Of a stretch of DNA of 64,000 nt, positions 26,759-36,969 are shown one piece after another. Both the position numbers and the translations under genes were made by a program. A model generated the notes under the pieces. The model did not search any database. It was not told the DNA's origin and worked only from the letters and a program-made list of their open reading frames with translations. Position 1 is the stretch's first letter. The number at the start of each line of letters is the position of its first letter. This DNA is from Methylocystis iwaonis (lineage in GTDB: Bacteria > Pseudomonadota > Alphaproteobacteria > Rhizobiales > Beijerinckiaceae): positions 726,001 through 790,000 of the forward strand of contig NZ_AP027142.1 in NCBI RefSeq assembly GCF_027925385.1. Reading direction: 5' to 3'.

Positions 26759-27955
26759 ATGGCGCAGAATTCCAGAGTCCCGGGCAGAAACTTCCTCTTC
26801 GTGCCGGGCCCGACCAATCTTCCCGACCGCATCGTGCGCGCCATGGCGGTCGCCTCGGAAGACCATCGCTCGCCGACCTTCCCCGACCTCGTGAAGCCGC
26901 TGTTCCCGGGCCTCAAGAAGGTCTTCAACACCGACAAGGGCGTGCCCTTCATTTTCCCGGCGTCCGGCACCGGCGGCTGGGAAGCGGCGATCACCAACAC
27001 GCTGTCGCCCGGCGACAAGGTTCTCGCGCAGCGTTTCGGCCAGTTCTCGCACCTCTGGATCGACCTCTGCCAGCGCCTCGGCCTCGAGGTGATCAAGCAG
27101 GAGCGTCCGTGGGGCACCGGCAATGATCCGGAGTCGATCGAAGAGGCCCTCAAGGCCGACAAGAACCACGAGATCAAGGCCGTTCTCGCCACGCACAACG
27201 AGACCGCCACGGGCGTGACCTCGGACATCGCCGCCGTTCGCAAGGCGATCGACAACGCCAAGCATCCGGCGCTGCTGTTCGTCGACGGCGTGTCCTCGGT
27301 CGGCTCGCTCGAGTTCAAGATGGACGAATGGGGCGTGGACGTGATCGTCTCCGGCTCGCAGAAGGGCTTCATGCTGCCGGCCGGCCTCGCGCTGATGGCC
27401 GCGAGCCCGAAGGCGATCGAGGCGGGCAAGAACGCCAAGATGCGCCGCGCCTATTTCGAGTTCCAGGACATGATCGCGCAGAACGCGAACGGCTACTTCC
27501 CCTATACGCCGTCCGTCCCGCTGCTCTACGGCCTCAAGGAAGCGCTCGCGATCCTGTTCGAAGAGGGCCTCGATCAGGTCTACAAGCGCCACCATCACCT
27601 CGCCTCCGGCGTCCGCGCCGCTGTCGCGGCCTGGGGCCTCAAGACCTGCGCGCAGGACCCGAAGTGGGATTCGGACACGGTCACCGCGATCCTGGTTCCG
27701 GAAGGCTACAACGCCGCCAAGGTCATCGAGACCGCCTACAAGCGCTATAACCTCGCGCTCGGCGCCGGCCTGTCGGAAGTCGCCGGCAAGGTGTTCCGCA
27801 TCGGCCATCTCGGCGACCTCAACGAGCTGATGCTGCTCGGCGCCATCGCGGGCGCGGAAATGGCGATGCTCGACAACGGCATCAAGATCGAGGCCGGCTC
27901 CGGCGTCGCCGCTGCTCAGGCGGTGTATCGCGCCAATCCGCTGCTGAAGGTCTAA
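26759..27955 (+). CDS. sga: Serine-glyoxylate aminotransferase
   Basis: The 398-residue PLP enzyme (class V aminotransferase fold) transfers the amino group from serine to glyoxylate, giving hydroxypyruvate and glycine. The N-terminal FVPGPTNLPDRI and the PLP lysine Lys202 in SGSQKGFMLP are clear. An AAAGGAG site precedes the ATG. Glycine returns to GlyA and hydroxypyruvate goes to HprA, encoded next. Its position between ftfL and hprA matches the methylotroph serine-cycle arrangement. Confidence 0.97.
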   Translation: MAQNSRVPGRNFLFVPGPTNLPDRIVRAMAVASEDHRSPTFPDLVKPLFPGLKKVFNTDKGVPFIFPASGTGGWEAAITNTLSPGDKVLAQRFGQFSHLWIDLCQRLGLEVIKQERPWGTGNDPESIEEALKADKNHEIKAVLATHNETATGVTSDIAAVRKAIDNAKHPALLFVDGVSSVGSLEFKMDEWGVDVIVSGSQKGFMLPAGLALMAASPKAIEAGKNAKMRRAYFEFQDMIAQNANGYFPYTPSVPLLYGLKEALAILFEEGLDQVYKRHHHLASGVRAAVAAWGLKTCAQDPKWDSDTVTAILVPEGYNAAKVIETAYKRYNLALGAGLSEVAGKVFRIGHLGDLNELMLLGAIAGAEMAMLDNGIKIEAGSGVAAAQAVYRANPLLKV

Positions 27956-27964
27956 TTTGATACG

Positions 27965-27994
27965 CCCTCTCCCCGCGCTCGCGTGGGGAGAGGG
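27965..27994 (+). repeat. Hairpin repeat between sga and hprA (family C type)
   Basis: CCCTCTCCCC (27965-27974) pairs with GGGGAGAGGG (27985-27994), a perfect 10-bp stem with a 10-base loop. It resembles the arms of the repeat-family C elements found at 36737, 58508 and 59863. Confidence 0.65.
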
Positions 27995-28047
27995 GCTCTC
28001 CCAATGAGGAGAGCTGCCGCAAGAATAAGGGAAACGAGGGGAGCTTC

Positions 28048-28989
28048 ATGTCGCACAAAATCGTCTTTCTGGATCGCGAAACGCTCGACGCCAATGTGCG
28101 CAAACCGAATTTCCCGCACGAATATACGGAATATGCGCAGACCGCGCCGGACCAGATCGTCGAGCGCGCCAAGGGCTGCGACATCATCATCACCAACAAA
28201 GTGCCGCTGCGCGAAGCGACCTTGAAGCAGCTTCCCGACGTGAAGCTCATCGCCGTCGCCGCGACGGGCACCGACGTGATCGACAAAGCCTACACCACGG
28301 CCAATGGCATCACGGTCTCCAACATCCGCAATTACGCCTACAACACGCTGCCCGAGCATGTCTTCGCGCTGCTCTTCGCGCTGCGTCGTAATCTGGTGAA
28401 CTACGTCGACAGCGTGCGCCACGGCCGCTGGGGCTACGCCAACCAGTTCTGCTACTTCGATTACCCGATCTATGACATCGCCGGCTCCACGCTCGGCATC
28501 ATCGGCTATGGCGCGCTCGGCAAGCAGGTCGAAAGCCGCGCCAAGGCGCTCGGCATGAATGTGCTGATCAACGATGTCACGGACATCCCCGGCAAGGTCG
28601 ATGTCGCCACCATCCTGCGCGAGTCCGACGTCGTCACGCTGAACATTCCGCTGACGCCGCAGACCAAGAACATGATCGGCGCGAAGGAGCTCGCGTCGAT
28701 GAAGAAGACCGCCAGCATCATCAACACGGCGCGCGGCGGCATCATCGACGAGCAGGCGCTCGCCGACGCGCTGCGCAACGGCGTCATCGCCGGCGCGGCG
28801 TTGGACGTGCTCACCGTCGAGCCGCCGAAGAACGGCAACATCCTGCTCGATCCGACGATCCCCAACCTCATCATCACGCCCCACGTCGCCTGGGCCTCGA
28901 AGGAAGCCATGCAGGTGCTGGCGGATCAGCTCATCGACAATATCGACGCCTTCGTCGCGGGCGACCCGCGCAATGTGGTGACGGCGTAA
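28048..28989 (+). CDS. hprA: Hydroxypyruvate reductase
   Basis: The 313-residue D-isomer-specific 2-hydroxyacid dehydrogenase reduces hydroxypyruvate to glycerate with NAD(P)H. The Rossmann motif GIIGYGALGKQVESRA lies near residue 152. The INTARGGIIDEQAL segment and the catalytic His in TPHVAWAS are present. It starts with ATG at 28048 after GGGGAG. It acts between Sga and glycerate kinase (encoded at 37062) in the serine cycle. Confidence 0.96.
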   Translation: MSHKIVFLDRETLDANVRKPNFPHEYTEYAQTAPDQIVERAKGCDIIITNKVPLREATLKQLPDVKLIAVAATGTDVIDKAYTTANGITVSNIRNYAYNTLPEHVFALLFALRRNLVNYVDSVRHGRWGYANQFCYFDYPIYDIAGSTLGIIGYGALGKQVESRAKALGMNVLINDVTDIPGKVDVATILRESDVVTLNIPLTPQTKNMIGAKELASMKKTASIINTARGGIIDEQALADALRNGVIAGAALDVLTVEPPKNGNILLDPTIPNLIITPHVAWASKEAMQVLADQLIDNIDAFVAGDPRNVVTA

Positions 28990-29027
28990 AGAAGTGAAGG
29001 AAATGGCCCCGATTGTCTACCCCGCCG

Positions 29028-29150
29028 TCATGCCCGCGCTTGTCGCGGGCATCCACGCCGCGCAGCGGGCGGAGCAGCGGGGGGCCTCGTCGCAGACGAT
29101 TTCATCGCGTCCCGGCGTGGATGGCCGGGACAAGCCCGGCCATGACGCGT
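29028..29150. repeat. Palindromic repeat related to family A core
   Basis: The hprA-mtdA gap holds TCATGCCCGCGCTTGTCGCG near 29028 and the inverse GGATGGCCGGGACAAGCCCGG near 29120, separated by about 60 unrelated bases. It carries only the palindromic arms of family A, without the TTAACAA ends or inner segment. It could form a long stem in the transcript. Confidence 0.75.
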
Positions 29151-29176
29151 GGCGGGTTCGCTCCTGAGGAACGCTA

Positions 29177-30037
29177 ATGACTAAAAAGCTTCTTTTCCTT
29201 TTCGACACCGATCCCGTCGCCAGCGTCTTCGACACGGTCGTTGGTTACGACGGCGGCGCCGATCACATCATTGGTTATGGCGGCGTGACGCCGGAGAGCG
29301 TCGGCGCGCTCGTCGACGGCTGTATTTACACGCGCGGCCCCAAGGAGAAGCAATTTACGGCGATCTTCGTCGGCGGTGGCTCCATGACCGCGGGCGAGGC
29401 CGTGTTCAAGGCGGTGAAGAAGCGCTTCTTCTCCAATTTCCGCGTCTCGGCCATGCTCGACTCCAACGGCTCGAACACGACGGCCGCCGCTGGCGTCGCG
29501 CTGCTCGCCAAGGCCGGCAATCTCAAGGGCAAAAAGGCCGTCGTTCTCGCCGGCACCGGCCCGGTCGGCATGCGCGCCGCCGCCATGCTGAACATCGAGG
29601 GCGCCGAAGTCGCCATCACCTCGCGCGACAAGGCGCGCGCGGAAGAGGCCGCTAAAGCCATTCAGGAGCGCTTCGGCTTCACGCCCGTCGCGATCGAGGC
29701 CAAGGACAACGCCGCCCGCGCCGCCGCCGTCAAGGGCGCGCAGGTCGTGTTCGCGGCGGGCGCCATCGGCGTGCCGCTGCTCGACGAAGCCGATTGGCAG
29801 AATGACCCGACGATCGAGCTTCTCGCCGACTGCAACGCGCAGCCGCCGCTCGGCATCGGCGGCGTCGAGGCGATCGATAAGGCCAAGGAGCGCCACGGCA
29901 AGATCGTGATCGGCGCGCTGGGCCTCGGCGGCCTCAAGCTGAAACTGCATCGCGAATGCGTCGGCAAGCTGTTCGAAAGCTCCGACCAGTTGTTCGATTG
30001 CGAAAACATTTACGCCCAAGCGAAGGTGCTGGCCTGA
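29177..30037 (+). CDS. mtdA: Methylene-tetrahydrofolate/methylene-tetrahydromethanopterin dehydrogenase (NADP)
   Basis: The 286-residue MtdA oxidises or reduces the methylene/methenyl pair on H4F (and H4MPT) using NADP. The N-terminus MTKKLLFLFDTDPVASVFD and the NADP-binding VVLAGTGPVGMRAAAML (about residue 130) are typical of methylotroph MtdA. The ATG follows TGAGGAACG. fchA begins one base after the stop, so the pair is translated together. With FtfL and FchA it converts formate to methylene-H4F for serine synthesis. Confidence 0.97.
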   Translation: MTKKLLFLFDTDPVASVFDTVVGYDGGADHIIGYGGVTPESVGALVDGCIYTRGPKEKQFTAIFVGGGSMTAGEAVFKAVKKRFFSNFRVSAMLDSNGSNTTAAAGVALLAKAGNLKGKKAVVLAGTGPVGMRAAAMLNIEGAEVAITSRDKARAEEAAKAIQERFGFTPVAIEAKDNAARAAAVKGAQVVFAAGAIGVPLLDEADWQNDPTIELLADCNAQPPLGIGGVEAIDKAKERHGKIVIGALGLGGLKLKLHRECVGKLFESSDQLFDCENIYAQAKVLA

Positions 30038-30038
30038 C

Positions 30039-30668
30039 ATGAGCGCGAAGACGGAAACGATCGGCAAATTTCTCGACGAACTCGCGAGCAACGCGCCGAC
30101 TCCTGGCGGCGGCGGCGCGGCGGCGCTGTCTGGCGCCATGGGCGCGGCGCTGGTGTCGATGGTCTGCAATCTGACCATCGGCAAGAAGAACTATGAGGCC
30201 GTCTCCGAGGATCTCAAAAAGACCCTCGCCCGCGCCGAGGAGCTCCGCGAGGCGCTCACGAAAGGCATCGACGAGGACGTCGTCGCCTTCAACACGCTGA
30301 TGGGCGCCTATGGCCTGCCGAAGGCGACGGACGAAGAGAAGACGGCGCGCACCGCGGCGATCCAGGAAGCGCTGAAGGCCGCGACGCTCGCGCCTCTCGC
30401 CACCTGCAAGGTCTGTTACGAGGTGATCGCGCTGTCGAAGGAAGCCGCCGACAAGGGCAATCTTGGCGTCATCAGCGACGCGGGCGTCGCCGTGCTCGCG
30501 GCCAACGCCGGCCTGCGTAGCTGCGCGCTCAACGTCTTCATCAACGCCAAGTCGATCAAGGACCGCGACTTCGCCGAGACGCAACTCGCCGAGGTCAACG
30601 CGCTGCTCGCCAAGGCGGCGGCCGAGACCGAAGCGGTCTATGAGGTCGTGCGCGGAAAGATTGGCTAA
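30039..30668 (+). CDS. fchA: Methenyl-tetrahydrofolate cyclohydrolase
   Basis: The 209-residue protein of the cyclodeaminase/cyclohydrolase family (FTCD_C fold, all helical) starts [31 protein letters not shown], the family's substrate-binding segment. It interconverts methenyl-H4F and formyl-H4F. It is encoded immediately after mtdA, as in other serine-cycle methylotrophs. Confidence 0.96.
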   Translation: MSAKTETIGKFLDELASNAPTPGGGGAAALSGAMGAALVSMVCNLTIGKKNYEAVSEDLKKTLARAEELREALTKGIDEDVVAFNTLMGAYGLPKATDEEKTARTAAIQEALKAATLAPLATCKVCYEVIALSKEAADKGNLGVISDAGVAVLAANAGLRSCALNVFINAKSIKDRDFAETQLAEVNALLAKAAAETEAVYEVVRGKIG

Positions 30669-30745
30669 CGCCAAGACAGGCGGCTGACGCGCCCGCGCGC
30701 GTCGGCCGCCCAATAAGCGCGAATGAACCGCGAGGGGAGGAACCG

Positions 30746-31918
30746 ATGGACGTCCACGAGTATCAAGCCAAGGAAATTCTGGCCGCGCATGGCGTCGCCA
30801 TTCCGCCCGGCACCGTGGCCTTCAGCCCGGACCAGGCCGTCTATGCGGCGACCGAACTCGGCGGTTCCCACTGGGTCGTCAAGGCGCAGATCCACGCTGG
30901 CGCGCGCGGCAAGGCGGGCGGCGTGAAGCTCTGCCGCACCTATCATGAAGTGCAGCAGGCGGCGCGCGACCTTCTCGGCAAGCGTCTCGTGACGGGGCAG
31001 ACGGGGCCGGAAGGCAAGCCCGTGCAGCGCGTCTATGTGGAAGTCGCCGATCCCTTCGAGCGCGAGATTTATCTGGGCTACGTCCTCGACCGCAAGCTCG
31101 AGCGCGTGCGGGTCATCGCCTCCAAGCATGGCGGCATGGAGATCGAAGAGATCGCGCGCACCATGCCCGACGAAATCCTGCAGGTGATCGTCGAGCCGGC
31201 GGTCGGCCTGCAGCAGTTCCAGGCCCGTGAGCTCGCCTTCCAACTCGGCCTCAACATCAAGCAGGTCTCGCGCGCGGTGCAGACGATCATGGGCGCCTAT
31301 CGCGCCTTCCGCGACAATGACGCGACCATGCTCGAAATCAATCCGCTTGTCGTCACCAAGGACGACAAGGTGCTGGCGCTCGACGCCAAGATGTCCTTCG
31401 ACGACAATGCGCTGTTCCGGCGCCGTCATATTGTCGAACTGAATGATCCCTCGCAGAGCGATCCGCGCGAGGCGCAGGCGCATGAGCACAGCCTGAACTA
31501 CATCGGGCTCGATGGGGAGATCGGCTGCATCGTCAACGGCGCCGGCCTCGCCATGGCGACGATGGACATGATCAAGCACGCTGGCGGCAATCCAGCGAAC
31601 TTCCTCGACGTCGGCGGCGGCGCCTCGCCCGAGCGCGTCGCGACCGCCTTTCGTCTCGTGCTCTCCGACCGCCGCGTGAAGGTGGTGCTGGTCAATATCT
31701 TCGCCGGCATCAACCGCTGCGACTGGGTTGCACAGGGCGTTGTCGACGCGGTGCGTCAGGAGAAGATCGAGGGCGTGCCGCTCGTCGTGCGCCTCGCCGG
31801 CACGAATGTCGAAGCCGGCAAGAAAATCATCGACGAGAGCGGCATTCCGATCATCCAGGCCGATACGCTCGCCGACGCCGCCCAAAAAGCCGTCGCCGCG
31901 TGGCAGAGCGTCAAGTAA
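30746..31918 (+). CDS. mtkA: Malate thiokinase (malate-CoA ligase), beta subunit
   Basis: The 390-residue ATP-grasp protein of the succinyl-CoA synthetase beta family starts [39 protein letters not shown] is the nucleotide-binding segment, and [14 protein letters not shown] lies in the C-terminal flavodoxin-like domain. With MtkB it makes malyl-CoA from malate, CoA and ATP. The assignment as malate rather than succinate ligase comes from its place between fchA and ppc/mcl, the known serine-cycle order. Confidence 0.94.
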   Translation: MDVHEYQAKEILAAHGVAIPPGTVAFSPDQAVYAATELGGSHWVVKAQIHAGARGKAGGVKLCRTYHEVQQAARDLLGKRLVTGQTGPEGKPVQRVYVEVADPFEREIYLGYVLDRKLERVRVIASKHGGMEIEEIARTMPDEILQVIVEPAVGLQQFQARELAFQLGLNIKQVSRAVQTIMGAYRAFRDNDATMLEINPLVVTKDDKVLALDAKMSFDDNALFRRRHIVELNDPSQSDPREAQAHEHSLNYIGLDGEIGCIVNGAGLAMATMDMIKHAGGNPANFLDVGGGASPERVATAFRLVLSDRRVKVVLVNIFAGINRCDWVAQGVVDAVRQEKIEGVPLVVRLAGTNVEAGKKIIDESGIPIIQADTLADAAQKAVAAWQSVK

Positions 31919-31935
31919 GCGCTGGGGAGGACATC

Positions 31936-32823
31936 ATGAGCATTCTCATCGACGAAAAGACGCCGATCCTCATCCAGGGCATCACCGGCGACAAGGGCAG
32001 CTTCCACGCCAAGGAAATGATCGACTACGGCAGCAATGTCGTGGCCGGCGTCACGCCCGGCAAGGGCGGCAAGACCCATCATGGCGTGCCGGTGTTCAAC
32101 ACGGCGAAGGAAGCCGTGAAGGCGACGGGCGCGCAGGCCTCGATCACCTTCGTCGCGCCAGCCTTCTGCGCCGACGCGATCATGGAGGCCGCCGACGCCG
32201 GCATCCGCCTCATCTGCTCCATCACCGACGGCATTCCGGCGCAGGACATGATGAAGGTGAAGCGCTACTTCCTGCGCTTCCCGAAGGACCGCCGGCCCAT
32301 GCTCGTCGGCCCGAATTGCGCCGGCATCATCTCGCCCGGCAAGGCGATGCTCGGCATCATGCCCGGCTATATCTACAAGCAGGGCCCGGTCGGCCTCATC
32401 TCGCGCTCGGGCACGCTCGGCTATGAGGCCGCCTCGCAGCTAAAAGAGCTGGGTCTCGGCATCTCGACGTCGGTCGGCATCGGCGGCGATCCGATCAACG
32501 GCTCGTCCTTCCTCGATCACCTCGTCCTCTTCGACAAGGACCCGGAGACGGAAGCGGTGCTGATCATCGGCGAGATCGGCGGCCCGCAGGAGGCCGAGGC
32601 ATCCGCCTGGATCAAGGAGAACTTCTCCAAGCCGGTCGTCGGCTTCGTCGCGGGACTCACGGCGCCCAAGGGAAGGCGCATGGGCCATGCCGGCGCGATC
32701 ATCTCGGCGACGGGCGACAGCGCGGCCGAGAAGACCGAGATCATGAAGTCCTACGGCCTCACCGTGGCGCCCAATCCGGCCGAGTTCGGCTCGACCGTCG
32801 CCAAAGTGCTCAAGCGGGCCTGA
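31936..32823 (+). CDS. mtkB: Malate thiokinase (malate-CoA ligase), alpha subunit
   Basis: The 295-residue CoA-binding subunit carries the phospho-histidine of the family, His251 in MGHAGAIIS. The CoA-binding Rossmann start is [18 protein letters not shown], and [16 protein letters not shown] and [11 protein letters not shown] are conserved. The ATG at 31936 is directly preceded by GGGGAGGA, so the longer upstream reading is rejected. It follows mtkA after a 17-base gap. Confidence 0.95.
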   Translation: MSILIDEKTPILIQGITGDKGSFHAKEMIDYGSNVVAGVTPGKGGKTHHGVPVFNTAKEAVKATGAQASITFVAPAFCADAIMEAADAGIRLICSITDGIPAQDMMKVKRYFLRFPKDRRPMLVGPNCAGIISPGKAMLGIMPGYIYKQGPVGLISRSGTLGYEAASQLKELGLGISTSVGIGGDPINGSSFLDHLVLFDKDPETEAVLIIGEIGGPQEAEASAWIKENFSKPVVGFVAGLTAPKGRRMGHAGAIISATGDSAAEKTEIMKSYGLTVAPNPAEFGSTVAKVLKRA

Positions 32824-32838
32824 CGGCGCCATCATCGA

Positions 32839-32870
32839 GCTTTCGCGTTCTCGACGTAGATCGCGAAAGC
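32839..32870 (+). other. Intercistronic hairpin between mtkB and ppc
   Basis: GCTTTCGCG (32839-32847) pairs with CGCGAAAGC (32862-32870), a 9-bp stem with a 14-base loop and no T tract, 16 bases after the mtkB stop. Confidence 0.4.
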
Positions 32871-32948
32871 CCGGTTGCCGTCTTCTAGTGAAGGATGCGC
32901 CGGCGCGGACCGCCGGCCTGGCGTTTCGTACGCTTTTAGGGAGCTTCT

Positions 32949-35696
32949 ATGACCGCCGAGAACCAGAACACGACAAGCGCGATCAGCCTGCCCTCGGCTT
33001 TCGCGACGCGTTCTGTCACGGAGGCTTCCGCCTTCCTGCGCGAGCAATTGCTCGCCGTCATCCGCCGCCATATGCCCGAGATCGAAGCTGTGGTGCGCGA
33101 CTCGAAGGCGGGCGCCGGCCTTGCGCCGAAACAGATGGCGCGCGCGCTGCAGGCGCAGGGGATTATCTTCCAGCTCGTCTCCATCGCCGAGCAGGCCTAC
33201 GCCATGCGCCGGCGCCGGCGCATCGAGCGCGAAAGAGGGCATGACAAGCTGCTCGGCACGTTCGATTACGTGCTCTCCAGCGCCGCCAATGCGGGCGTCG
33301 GCGCGGCGGAAGTGCGCGCGCAATTGCAGACGCTGCGCATCCGTCCGGTCATCACGGCGCATCCGACCGAAGCCAAGCGCGTTTCGATCCTCGAAAAATA
33401 CCGCCGCATTTATCTTTTGATGCGCGAACTGGAATCCACGCGCTGGACCGACCGCGAGCGCGAAGCCCTGGTGAAGTCGATCTACGACCTTATCGAGCTT
33501 TTGTGGCTCACCGGCGAATTGCATCTGGAAAAGCCCACCGTCGAGCATGAAGTGCACTGGGGACAGCATTTCTTCCAGGAAAGCATCTTCGATCTCGCGC
33601 CGGAGCTTCTCTCCTCCTTCGAGCGCGCGCTGAAGCGCCATTATCCGCAGGAGAAATTCGAGGTCACGCCCTTCTTCCAGTTCGGCTCCTGGATCGGCGG
33701 CGACCGCGACGGCAATCCCTTCGTCACCAATGAGGTGACGCGCCAGACGATGCGGCTGAACGCGACGGCGAGCCTGAATTATTATCGCAACCGCGTGGTC
33801 GATCTGGTGCGCATGCTGTCGATCAGCGAGCGCGCCGCCGTCATTCCGCCGGCCTTCAAGGAAGAGCTGTCGCGCCGCCTCAAGGAGCTGCCGGACGGCG
33901 CCGGCATCGCGCAGCGCAACTTCAACGAGCCTTATCGCCAGTTCGTCACGACGATCCTGCGCAAGATCGACAATACGCTCGCCGCGACAAATGACGAGCC
34001 GACGACGGGCCCGCGCTATACCAGCGCCGACAAGCTCATCGGCGATCTGCTGCTGCTCGAATCCGTTCTGATCGACGCCAAGAGCGAGGCGCTCGCGACC
34101 GACCTCGTGCGCCCGCTGCGCCGCGCGGTGGAAATCTTCCGCTTCAGCACGGTGCGTCTCGACATTCGTCAGAACACCACGCGCACCACCTCGGCGCTGC
34201 AGGAATTGTGGCGCATCAAGACAGAGGGCGAGACGGCCCCTGATGTGACGTCCGACGAATGGCGCGCGTGGCTCATGAAGGAGCTCGACGCGCCGCGCGC
34301 GGCCCCCATTCCGCGTGACACGCTCACCGCTGATACGCGCGACATCATCGAGATGTTCGAGGTCGTCGCCGATATGCGCGCGCGGCTCGATCGTGAGGCC
34401 TTCGGCAGCTTCATCCTGTCGATGACCTCCTCCGCCAATGACGTCCTGGGCATCTATCTGCTGGCGAAAGAGGCGGGTCTCTTCGCCGACGCCGCGGGCG
34501 TCGATCATCTCACTTTGCCGATCGTGCCGCTCTTCGAGACGATCACTGATCTGCAGGACGCGCCGGCGATCATGCGCGATCTGCTGCAGATTCCGCTCAT
34601 CCGCCGCAGCACCCGCGCACAGGGCGATCTTCAGGAAGTGATGATCGGCTACTCCGACTCCAATAAGGACGGCGGCTTCCTGTCGTCGAACTGGGAGCTG
34701 TTCAAGGCGCAGGCGCGCCTCACGGAAGTGGGGCAGGAGATGGACATCGCTATCGCCTTCTTCCATGGCCGTGGCGGCTCCGTCTCGCGCGGCGGCGCGC
34801 CGACCGGCCACGCCATCGCGGCGCAGCCGGCGGGTTCGATCCGTGGCCGCTTCCGCGTCACCGAGCAGGGCGAAGTCGTCTCCTTCAAATACGCCAATCG
34901 CGGCACGGCCGCCTATCAAATGGAGCTGCTCGCCTCCTCCGTCTTCCAGCATGCGCTGAAATCCGAGCGCGAAGACGCGCTGGTGCCGCGCAAGGATTTC
35001 GACGAGGCGCTCGAGGAGATCTCCTTTGCGTCTTTCGCGGTCTATGAGCGGCTCGTCTCCGACCCGGACATCGTCACTTATTTCCAGGCGGCGAGCCCGC
35101 TCGAAGAGATTTCCCTGCTCAACATCGGCTCGCGCCCGGCGCGCCGCTTCGGCGCCAAGAGCCTTGCCGATTTGCGTGCAATCCCCTGGGTCTTCGCCTG
35201 GGCGCAGAATCGCCATTCGATCACCGGCTGGTATGGCGTGGGCTCCGGCCTCAAGGCCTATCTCGACACGCATGGCGATCGCGGCCTCGAATTGCTGCGC
35301 TGGATGTTCGAGGATTCGCGCCTCTTCCGCCTCATCCTCGATGAGGTCGAGAAGACGCTGGCGCTCGTCGATCTCTCGATCGCGAGGGCCTACGCCAGCC
35401 TCGTCGCCGACGAAGCAGTGCGCGAGAAGATCTTCAAGATGATCGAGGACGAATATGCGCTCACCCGCGAGATGGTGCTGCGCGTGACCGGCGATCGCGA
35501 CCTCACCGACCGCTTCAAGGAATATGCGGCGCGGCTGGAGCACCGGCTGCCGGTCATCAATGAGGTCAATCGCGAACAGGTTGAATTGCTGCGCCGCTTC
35601 CGTGAGGCGCAAGACGAGGACGAGAAGGAGGCTGTGAAAGCGCCTCTGCTCATCTCCATCAGTTGCATCGCCGCCGGCCTCGGGGCCACTGGCTAA
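32949..35696 (+). CDS. ppc: Phosphoenolpyruvate carboxylase
   Basis: The 915-residue enzyme fixes bicarbonate onto PEP to give oxaloacetate, the second carbon entry of the serine cycle. The catalytic His138 lies in ITAHPTEAKR. GYSDSNKDGGF, FHGRGGSVSRGGAPT and QPAGSIRGRFRVTEQGE are all present. The C-terminus ends AAGLGATG, a variant of the usual RNTG ending. The ATG at 32949 follows AGGGAGC. The length and context match the methylotroph type of PEPC, which is thought to lack acetyl-CoA activation; that regulatory point is family knowledge, not visible here. Confidence 0.97.
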   Translation: MTAENQNTTSAISLPSAFATRSVTEASAFLREQLLAVIRRHMPEIEAVVRDSKAGAGLAPKQMARALQAQGIIFQLVSIAEQAYAMRRRRRIERERGHDKLLGTFDYVLSSAANAGVGAAEVRAQLQTLRIRPVITAHPTEAKRVSILEKYRRIYLLMRELESTRWTDREREALVKSIYDLIELLWLTGELHLEKPTVEHEVHWGQHFFQESIFDLAPELLSSFERALKRHYPQEKFEVTPFFQFGSWIGGDRDGNPFVTNEVTRQTMRLNATASLNYYRNRVVDLVRMLSISERAAVIPPAFKEELSRRLKELPDGAGIAQRNFNEPYRQFVTTILRKIDNTLAATNDEPTTGPRYTSADKLIGDLLLLESVLIDAKSEALATDLVRPLRRAVEIFRFSTVRLDIRQNTTRTTSALQELWRIKTEGETAPDVTSDEWRAWLMKELDAPRAAPIPRDTLTADTRDIIEMFEVVADMRARLDREAFGSFILSMTSSANDVLGIYLLAKEAGLFADAAGVDHLTLPIVPLFETITDLQDAPAIMRDLLQIPLIRRSTRAQGDLQEVMIGYSDSNKDGGFLSSNWELFKAQARLTEVGQEMDIAIAFFHGRGGSVSRGGAPTGHAIAAQPAGSIRGRFRVTEQGEVVSFKYANRGTAAYQMELLASSVFQHALKSEREDALVPRKDFDEALEEISFASFAVYERLVSDPDIVTYFQAASPLEEISLLNIGSRPARRFGAKSLADLRAIPWVFAWAQNRHSITGWYGVGSGLKAYLDTHGDRGLELLRWMFEDSRLFRLILDEVEKTLALVDLSIARAYASLVADEAVREKIFKMIEDEYALTREMVLRVTGDRDLTDRFKEYAARLEHRLPVINEVNREQVELLRRFREAQDEDEKEAVKAPLLISISCIAAGLGATG

Positions 35697-35758
35697 ATGC
35701 ATCCTGACGCGCTTCCAGCAGGCGCATCTTTGGGACCAATGAAGAAAGGAAAATCGTT

Positions 35759-36730
35759 ATGAGCTTTACCCTGATCGAGCAGGCCACGCCGCGCCTGCAC
35801 CGCTCCGAACTCGCCGTGCCGGGCTCCGCGCCGGGCATGTTCGAGAAGGCCGCCCAGTCGAAGGCCGACCAGATCTTCCTCGACCTCGAAGACGCCGTCG
35901 CGCCGGACGACAAGGAGCAGGCGCGCAAGAACATCATCCAGGGCCTCAACGACATCGATTGGGGCAAGAAGGTGATGACGCTGCGCATCAACGGCCTCGA
36001 CACGCAGTATTGCTATCGCGACGTCGTCGACGTTCTCGAGAACTGCCCGCGTCTCGACGTTGTGCTGATTCCGAAGGTCGGCGTGCCGGCCGACGTCTAC
36101 GCGATCGACATGATGATCACGCAGATCGAGCAGTACAAGAAGCGCACCAAGCGCATCGGCATCGAAATCCTGATCGAGACGGCGCTCGGCATGGCCAATG
36201 TCGAAGCCATCGCCCAGTCCTCCAAGCGCCTCGAGGCGATGTCCTTCGGCGTCGCCGACTACGCCGCTTCGACCCGCGCCCGCACCACCGTCATCGGCGG
36301 CGTGAACCCGGACTACGGCGTTCTCACCGACAAGGACGAGAAGGGCAACCGCGACTACTATTGGATGGATCAGTGGCACGCCGCCCAGACCCGCATGATG
36401 GTCGCCTGCCGCGCCTATGGCCTGCGTCCGATCGACGGCCCGTTCGGCGACTTCAACGATCCGGAAGGCTATAAGGCCGCCGCCAAGCGCGCCGCCGTTC
36501 TCGGCTACGAAGGCAAGTGGGCGATCCACCCCTCGCAGATCGAGCTGGCCAACGAGGTCTTCACGCCGTCCGAGGCGGAAGTGAACAAGGCCCGCCGTAT
36601 CCTCGACGCGATGGCTCAGGCCGCCAAGGAAGGCAAGGGCGCCGTGTCGCTCGACGGCCGCCTCATCGACATCGCTTCGATCCGCATGGCCGAGGCGCTC
36701 ATCGAGAAGGCCAACGCCATCGGGGCGTAA
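35759..36730 (+). CDS. mclA: Malyl-CoA lyase (HpcH/HpaI-CitE family)
   Basis: The 323-residue TIM-barrel enzyme cleaves malyl-CoA to glyoxylate and acetyl-CoA, closing the C2 side of the serine cycle. It starts MSFTLIEQATPRLHRSELAVPGSAPGMFEKAA and contains the metal-binding DLEDAVAPDDK, the GVADYAASTRARTT segment and IHPSQIELANEVFTPS. An AAGAAAGGA site precedes the ATG. It follows ppc after 62 bases. The codon choice is very even and C-ending, as in other highly expressed genes here. Confidence 0.97.
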   Translation: MSFTLIEQATPRLHRSELAVPGSAPGMFEKAAQSKADQIFLDLEDAVAPDDKEQARKNIIQGLNDIDWGKKVMTLRINGLDTQYCYRDVVDVLENCPRLDVVLIPKVGVPADVYAIDMMITQIEQYKKRTKRIGIEILIETALGMANVEAIAQSSKRLEAMSFGVADYAASTRARTTVIGGVNPDYGVLTDKDEKGNRDYYWMDQWHAAQTRMMVACRAYGLRPIDGPFGDFNDPEGYKAAAKRAAVLGYEGKWAIHPSQIELANEVFTPSEAEVNKARRILDAMAQAAKEGKGAVSLDGRLIDIASIRMAEALIEKANAIGA

Positions 36731-36736
36731 AAGACC

Positions 36737-36830
36737 AAGCCCCCTTCCCGCCTGCGCGGGGAGGGGGATTCTCCCTTCTCCCGCTCGCGGGAGAAGGTGG
36801 CCCCGCGAAGGCGGGGTCGGATGAGGGCCG
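36737..36830. repeat. Repeat family C, copy after mclA (forward)
   Basis: The stretch has two hairpins in series, CCTTCCCGCCTGCGCGGGGAGG and TTCTCCCGCTCGCGGGAGAA, then GTGGCCCCGCGAAGGCGGGG and TCGGATGAGGGC. The same set occurs in inverted orientation at 36970-37032. Between the two lies about 140 bases (36831-36969) with no gene. Confidence 0.8.
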
Positions 36831-36969
36831 TTGAGACTCCCGTGCTTTCAGTTTTGTGCGACTCTTTTTGAGACCACGACGATGCTCAAACGCTGGGCTG
36901 ATCGAAGCGAATAACGCCGACGTTTCCCTCTCATACGAAAGCCATTAGGACAGGCCCAGGCAACGCCGA

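Noticed and set aside
32832..35702. A 956-codon frame antisense to ppc
   Set aside because: Same cause: complement of a strongly conserved gene with no motif of its own.
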